Assembly: GCA_004151065.3 (NCBI GenBank)
Contig: NWUY0300101020.1
Location: 8,789-20,993 of the forward strand
DNA from: Larix sibirica
Lineage: Eukaryota > Streptophyta > Pinopsida > Pinales > Pinaceae
Reading direction: 5' to 3'
Length of the DNA stretch: 12,205 bases
The first letter of the stretch is position 1. Each line of letters opens with the position of its first letter. The notes beneath the pieces were generated by a model that did no database searches, was not told the DNA's origin, and saw only the letters and a list, made by a program, of their open reading frames with translations. Made by a program: the position numbers and the translations under genes. Shown piece after piece: positions 8,011-12,205 of the stretch.

Positions 8011-9060
8011 GTACATTGAGTGAGTTTTTTTAGGGTAGTGATGTAAGTCAGGGCCTTATGCTCAATTCCCTTGATGTGGACCCCATTTCATTGGATATCC
8101 CCTACAAATGGAGAGACATACTCAATCAATTGAACCCATGATAAGGAGTTAACCCTTCCTTGTTGGTCTCCTCATTTATGAATGGGTGATTAAGTGTATC
8201 ACATCCTTTTCATATTGCACTTTATAGTAAGAAAAATATCATTTTCAGTAATTGTGTGAAGTTGGCATAATGTGTCCCAAATCAACACAATTCCAACACT
8301 AGAAATGACTCTTTCTTTTGGACCCCGTTAAAGTGATCAATAAAGTGAATGCATTTTTTATGAAGTGAAATTCAAAGTGTAAGCGAGAGAGCTTAACAAG
8401 TGGAACTTTTTAATTTCAAAAGAACACGCTTGTGTTTAATAGCATTTATCCCACCCACCTATTACCTATTATGTACCATTTCTAATCTTGTGAGTTTTCT
8501 TTATACATAGGTTCAATGTAACCATGATAGTTAAATGGGATATGCACACCATAGAAAATTCAAGCCTTTTTATTCCTTTTTCAATGTCTTTGTTATACAA
8601 ACCACTACAATATGTTACACATCTCATAGATGATGAAATTTAAAACATATAGAGCCTTGTTTCTAAATATTTTTACTTGCAATTACCCATTACAACAAAA
8701 TCCACTAAAGCAATATAAGTACAATACAAGCATATATTCAATCACTTCACACATGTAAAATTCAAAACTTGTTTATGATTTGTTTACTTGAAGAGAATGA
8801 AGATTATGTAAAAAATACAAGCTAGGTAGATCAAGATTTGGATGTGAAACTAGTAGATAGAAAAACTATTGCATGCTTCGAAAAATGATCAAAAAAACTT
8901 TTACAAATATCACAAGTACAAAATCTTCGAAATCTCTCTTGGGTATAAATATTTATATAGTATATCACCACCCCAGAGTTTCAATGAACATTGACCATGT
9001 CAAATTTGACCAATTCATAAATCAACGATCATTAAACCATATCAAACAGACATAAGGCTA
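8011..9060. other. No gene seen; anonymous AT-rich DNA
   Basis: All frames are broken by frequent stops; the longest plus-strand frame (8873-9055, 60 codons) has no recognisable content. No RNA gene, repeat array or element terminus was identified. A short palindrome TCAAATTTGA occurs near 9000, which is unremarkable in DNA of this composition. Confidence 0.5.
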
Positions 9061-9120
9061 TTGACTGTCATCATTGAAATGGCGACAAATATAGTTTGTC
9101 GTACTTGCGACAATAGTCAA
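9061..9120. repeat. 60-bp nested foldback
   Basis: The outer arms TTGACT (9061-9066) and AGTCAA (9115-9120) are perfect inverted repeats. Inside, CGACAAA (9083-9089) and TTTGTCG (9095-9101) form a 7-bp stem with a 5-nt loop. In addition GCGACAA is directly repeated at 9082-9088 and 9107-9113. Nested symmetry of this kind fits a short MITE remnant or a protein-binding foldback. No target-site duplication was found, so its nature is open. Confidence 0.6.
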
Positions 9121-9172
9121 ATTTACGCCAATAAAACTTGGTTGAAAGTGCGATGATCATAAAGGCACCTTG

Positions 9173-9197
9173 ATTTTTTTTTATTTTTTTTATTATT
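9173..9197. repeat. T-rich simple sequence
   Basis: Two runs of eight or more T, each broken by an A, form a 25-bp T-rich tract. It lies about 50 bp beyond the foldback. Read on the minus strand it is an A-rich tract and could be the decayed tail of a retroposon, but no element body is recognisable beside it. Confidence 0.6.
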
Positions 9198-10070
9198 ACT
9201 TGGTAATTTCTGAGAATACAATTGATTTTATCCATAGTGTCGAAATACGTCGTTAGAAATTGACCCATATGTAATAGTGTATAATGGTGTCTACCTAATT
9301 TTCTACAAATCCATGCACTTATTCCATTCATTTCTTTATCAATAAATTTAGTTTTTCATGTATTTTGTTCATAGAAGTTGGTTGAGACCATCTTCATGGA
9401 TGGATGGACTCTTTATTCTACGAAGGTGGTGGCAAATGAGTGGAATTTTTGTTGTACCATGCCTTTAGTATTATTATGTCCATGACATCTTCAATCCATT
9501 TTGGAGGTATTAGTTAGGTGGTACATTCAATTTATTTTTTAAATTTCAAATGACAGTTAAACTTTTGTTTTGAATTTTTATATTAATTTATGTTTTAAAT
9601 ATTTCAATTTTGATTGGTTAAAAATTGATGATGGCATCCTCGAAATTTGGAGTGTGGATTTCAGTTGGCATCTATCCCAAATGACATCATTATCTACTTG
9701 TCAAGTTTGTTGTTATGTCGCTCTAACATTGTCCTTGTGACATCTAGGAGCCTTTTTTGGGGGGTTTTTGGAGTCCGTACAGGTGCAATATTGGGAAAAT
9801 TAGGCATATTTCTATACTTTAGAAAAGTTTTGATTTTTAATATTTACCTCATTTTCTGTAGCGGGCAGTTTCAGTTGCCACATCTCCCATTGTACCCGAT
9901 GTAAATTATGTAATAACATTAAATGCTCTCATCCTCGTCCTTGTCTTCTGTTGGGTAAAAGGTACAAGTACAACACCGTTAATATACGTGAATCGTCTAT
10001 TCGACATACACATTTAATTTTGTAAATTGAAAATCGTCAAAGAAACAAGCGAATCTCAAGAACAGGTTTA
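9198..10070. other. No gene seen
   Basis: This stretch has an 85-codon open frame (9647-9904) whose translation matches nothing I know and includes a run of Gly from a G-tract, so I do not call it. Local composition varies, with a very AT-rich part at about 9525-9620 and a less biased part at 9640-9900. No repeats, RNA genes or element ends were supported. Confidence 0.4.
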
Positions 10071-10075
10071 TTCTG

Positions 10076-10130
10076 GGCTCTTTAAAACTAGTGATTTTAT
10101 TTCGAAATATTTAAAATAAAAGGCTCTTTT
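10076..10130. repeat. AT-rich hairpin flanked by GGCTCTTT direct repeats
   Basis: TTTTATTT at 10095-10102 pairs with AAATAAAA at 10114-10121 across an 11-nt loop. The string GGCTCTTT lies on both sides, at 10076-10083 and 10122-10129, as direct repeats 46 bp apart. The arrangement resembles a tiny insertion flanked by a target duplication, although the second repeat abuts the stem directly. On the minus strand an AATAAA lies nearby, so a decayed LTR read in reverse is another possibility. Confidence 0.45.
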
Positions 10131-10429
10131 ATGAGGAGTCTAGGTATCGACCGCTAGTAAAGTAGCTACAACTATACAAAACAAAACAAGAGATAACTCA
10201 TACACACATAAACAATATAATACACACCCGCCTAAACAAACCGATACAAACCTTACTATGGTTTTTTGATAACCCAACTTGTATGCAATTCTCTACGCTT
10301 CACGCACTAGGTAATAGGGTTTTGAGATACCTTTGGATTTGATAGTCATTTTCTAGGGAGGATTTTATTTTCTCAGTTGTGATGCCAAAAATAATAAAAG
10401 TGTGTGATGGCTATCTAAGAAAACCTATT

Positions 10430-10550
10430 CATGTGGTCGAGAGGTAGGTAGGGTGCACTTCTTGGTTACATGAACTACAAAATTAGCTAGACGAGAGGCA
10501 CATTAGTGTTGCTTATGCATGGAGAAAACCTTTGCATTCGAATCTTGTAT
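10430..10550 (+). repeat. Weak tRNA-like / SINE-like segment
   Basis: TGGTCGAGAGG at 10434-10444 resembles the box A of Leu or Ser tRNAs. A second box-A-like string, TAGCTAGACGAGAGG, lies at 10484-10498, and TTCGAATC at 10537-10544 matches the core of box B. The second A-like box and box B are spaced roughly as in a tRNA-derived RNA polymerase III promoter. I could not fold a cloverleaf and see no clear tail or target duplication. It may be an old tRNA-derived SINE head, or coincidence. Confidence 0.25.
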
Positions 10551-10560
10551 GTGTTACAAG

Positions 10561-11890
10561 TGCCATCGATCAAACCTCGCCAGATTAAATGCAAAAGATA
10601 TACCATAGATCAGGAAAAGACACTAGTGACTCGGTGAAAGTAGACCCATTAAATATGATAACCTTAATTTAAAATGCTAAGATCTACCCAGGTGCCACTT
10701 GGCTAAATCACATTAATATAAAGTGTAAACATGAATCACCTAGGATGAAAATATTTCACTATGGTGTTTCCCCATTCCAACGTTTATAAAGTGGCATCGA
10801 AGAAATCGAGTATATATAAATATACAATACCGTATATACTATGGGGTAAGATATATCTAATGATAATAACAACCAATGTCAATACCCAGGGCTATGGTAG
10901 CCAATAGGCCACAATGAGGGGATAGGTTCCTTTCCTAATGGTTACAACCATGATCATGTTAGTATATACACATTTTTGTTGATTTTAAATATGTATGTTT
11001 ACATAATTCCAAATAGGATTAATAATTAGATCAAGGAGTCCCTTAGTAATGAAGTGTCAGCGCTATGAGTAACGATGGAGAAAGTTGTGTTGGTATCCCA
11101 CCCAAATGGGAAAATTGAACTTGAGAGCATAGAATCCAATGTGTCCTTGCACAATGTAAATGTTCATAACATGTATAAAGCATAATATGCAATATGCAAC
11201 ATTTCGCAAGTGAAATCATAGCCCTTACCACAATAAGAATATTGAAGATGGGTACATTAGAGTCTAAACGGTTTTTTTTTATTCATGTAAAATTGGGTTT
11301 GTTACAAAGACCTATCCTTAAAATGGGTCATGCAAGCCAATTCCTCTAATCTTTCTACCATGAAAGCACCAAGATAAATGACAAATTATATATTGTTCCA
11401 TTTCAGATCATTAACACAAGTTAAGGCACATGGAAAAATTAAGAAGGATAAACTTATCAGTGTGTCACATCGACACCCAAATAACAAAATGTGTGGCATG
11501 CAAGAATCAACATATAAATATAAAAAATTACCCAACTAGAGTCAATGTTGTACTTACATATCGAAGCATCTAGCGATCCTTACAACTCAAAGCCAACAAC
11601 AAAGAAGAGTAAATCCAAAATCTTGTCATCAAAAAGTGTGAGAAATAATATGCTTAGGATGGATTGATCTCTTCTCGATGTGGTAGTAATTTTCAAAGCT
11701 TCGAATGTCTTATTGCCTCAAGTCGTCAACCATATCAAATAGGAGAAAGACATACGAAGATGAATAATTTTATCATAAAATGTATTTTTCTACATGTTCT
11801 TTGAGGACAAAGTATTTTTAAAGAGTTCTTTGAAGACTTATAATATACCTAAAGTATATTACCATGATGTTATTTTGTATAATCATCTAT
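10561..11890. other. No gene seen; anonymous AT-rich DNA
   Basis: Frequent stops occur in all frames. Short features are a run of TATA/ATAT alternation at about 10810-10860 and a nine-T run at 11272-11280. A string TGGTATCCCACCC near 11091 begins like an initiator-tRNA primer-binding site but departs after the first seven bases. No element, RNA gene or conserved protein was recognised. Confidence 0.5.
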
Positions 11891-11899
11891 ATTGTACTA

Positions 11900-12160
11900 G
11901 TAATCATCTAGATCAATATACTATATTTATTGGGTGGGTGCATGAAGTTGGGTCCACTTCGTATAGCCTTAGGTCTTCGAGGAGAATCAGGGGAATATCA
12001 ATATACTATGGCTATGGTATACTATCTAGATCATCCCTACTATATTTTAATTAATGATAGTCATGCATTTTCATGAAGGACATGACTTACCATCCCTTAT
12101 GTGTATGTATATACATGTCCATTGTATCCCAAGACATATATGAATTAATGATAGATAATA
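11900..12160. repeat. Small imperfect repeats near the right edge
   Basis: The segment at about 11904-11930 (ATCTAGATCAATATACTATA) is echoed near 12024-12050, where ATCTAGATCA is followed by CTACTATATTT. TCAATATACTAT occurs twice (about 11913 and 11998). TTAATGATAG occurs near 12050 and again near 12145. The copies are short and diverged in AT-rich DNA, so part of the similarity may be compositional. An 86-codon frame across this area has no recognisable protein content. Confidence 0.3.
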
Positions 12161-12205
12161 AGTATTTATCCCTTGAGGATTATACGTATCCGTCCTTGTT
12201 ATAAT

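Noticed and set aside
9647-9904. 85-codon plus-strand frame
   Set aside because: There is no family resemblance, and the length is not unusual for this less AT-rich patch.
11091-11103. TGGTATCC string as a retrotransposon primer-binding site
   Set aside because: Only the first seven bases agree with the initiator-Met primer-binding site and there is no LTR end immediately upstream.
11794-12054. 86-codon plus-strand frame with an SLRSSRRIRG stretch
   Set aside because: Tyr/Ile/Ser-rich translation from AT-rich DNA with internal small repeats; no recognisable domain.
1-12205. CRISPR array, bacterial operon or prophage
   Set aside because: There are no regularly spaced repeats, no ribosome-binding-site-led gene strings and no prokaryotic gene density; the content is that of plant repetitive DNA.

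Overview
The window looks like repeat-rich intergenic DNA from a land plant with a large genome. A gymnosperm, probably a conifer, is my best guess. It is AT-rich, has no bacterial-style gene packing, and contains a decayed plant LINE (DUF4283-type ORF1 followed by the start of an endonuclease ORF2). It also contains a decayed coiled-coil reading frame followed by LTR-like sequence, plus scattered tandem duplications and foldbacks. The plant assignment rests on the LINE family; the conifer assignment is an impression from style and degree of decay. I found no intact host gene and no convincing intact RNA gene.

Layout. 1-1700: non-coding by all appearances, with a short imperfect direct repeat at the left edge. 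On the minus strand it is pyrimidine-rich, with a more GC-rich stretch (about 1200-1620) that carries a telo-box; it could be a leader or intron of a minus-strand transcript. 1700-2190: two short hairpins lie at or beside this boundary, followed by a recent 123-bp tandem duplication and a perfect 36-bp tandem duplication. 2470-4673: the 5' part of a plant LINE. Its ORF1 has an open stretch covering DUF4283 and a damaged CCHC knuckle, then a tail with many in-frame stops. The first ~41 codons of the ORF2 endonuclease follow, and the element then stops. 4720-6407: a second, unrelated decayed reading frame encoding a long coiled-coil protein with a Gln/Pro-rich end, carrying eight stops and two frameshifts. 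6430-6780: purine tract, TATA box and AATAAA signal in the order expected of an LTR (or of a 3' flank). 6781-12205: anonymous AT-rich DNA with diverged repeats at 7330-8010, a foldback at 9061-9120, a hairpin near 10100, a weak tRNA/SINE-like segment near 10430-10550, and small repeats at the right end.

The genes do not form a working system. The window is best read as stacked, mutated transposable-element remains. The most unusual item is the coiled-coil frame with LTR-like 3' flank and no visible pol gene, which may belong to a poorly described non-autonomous retroelement family.
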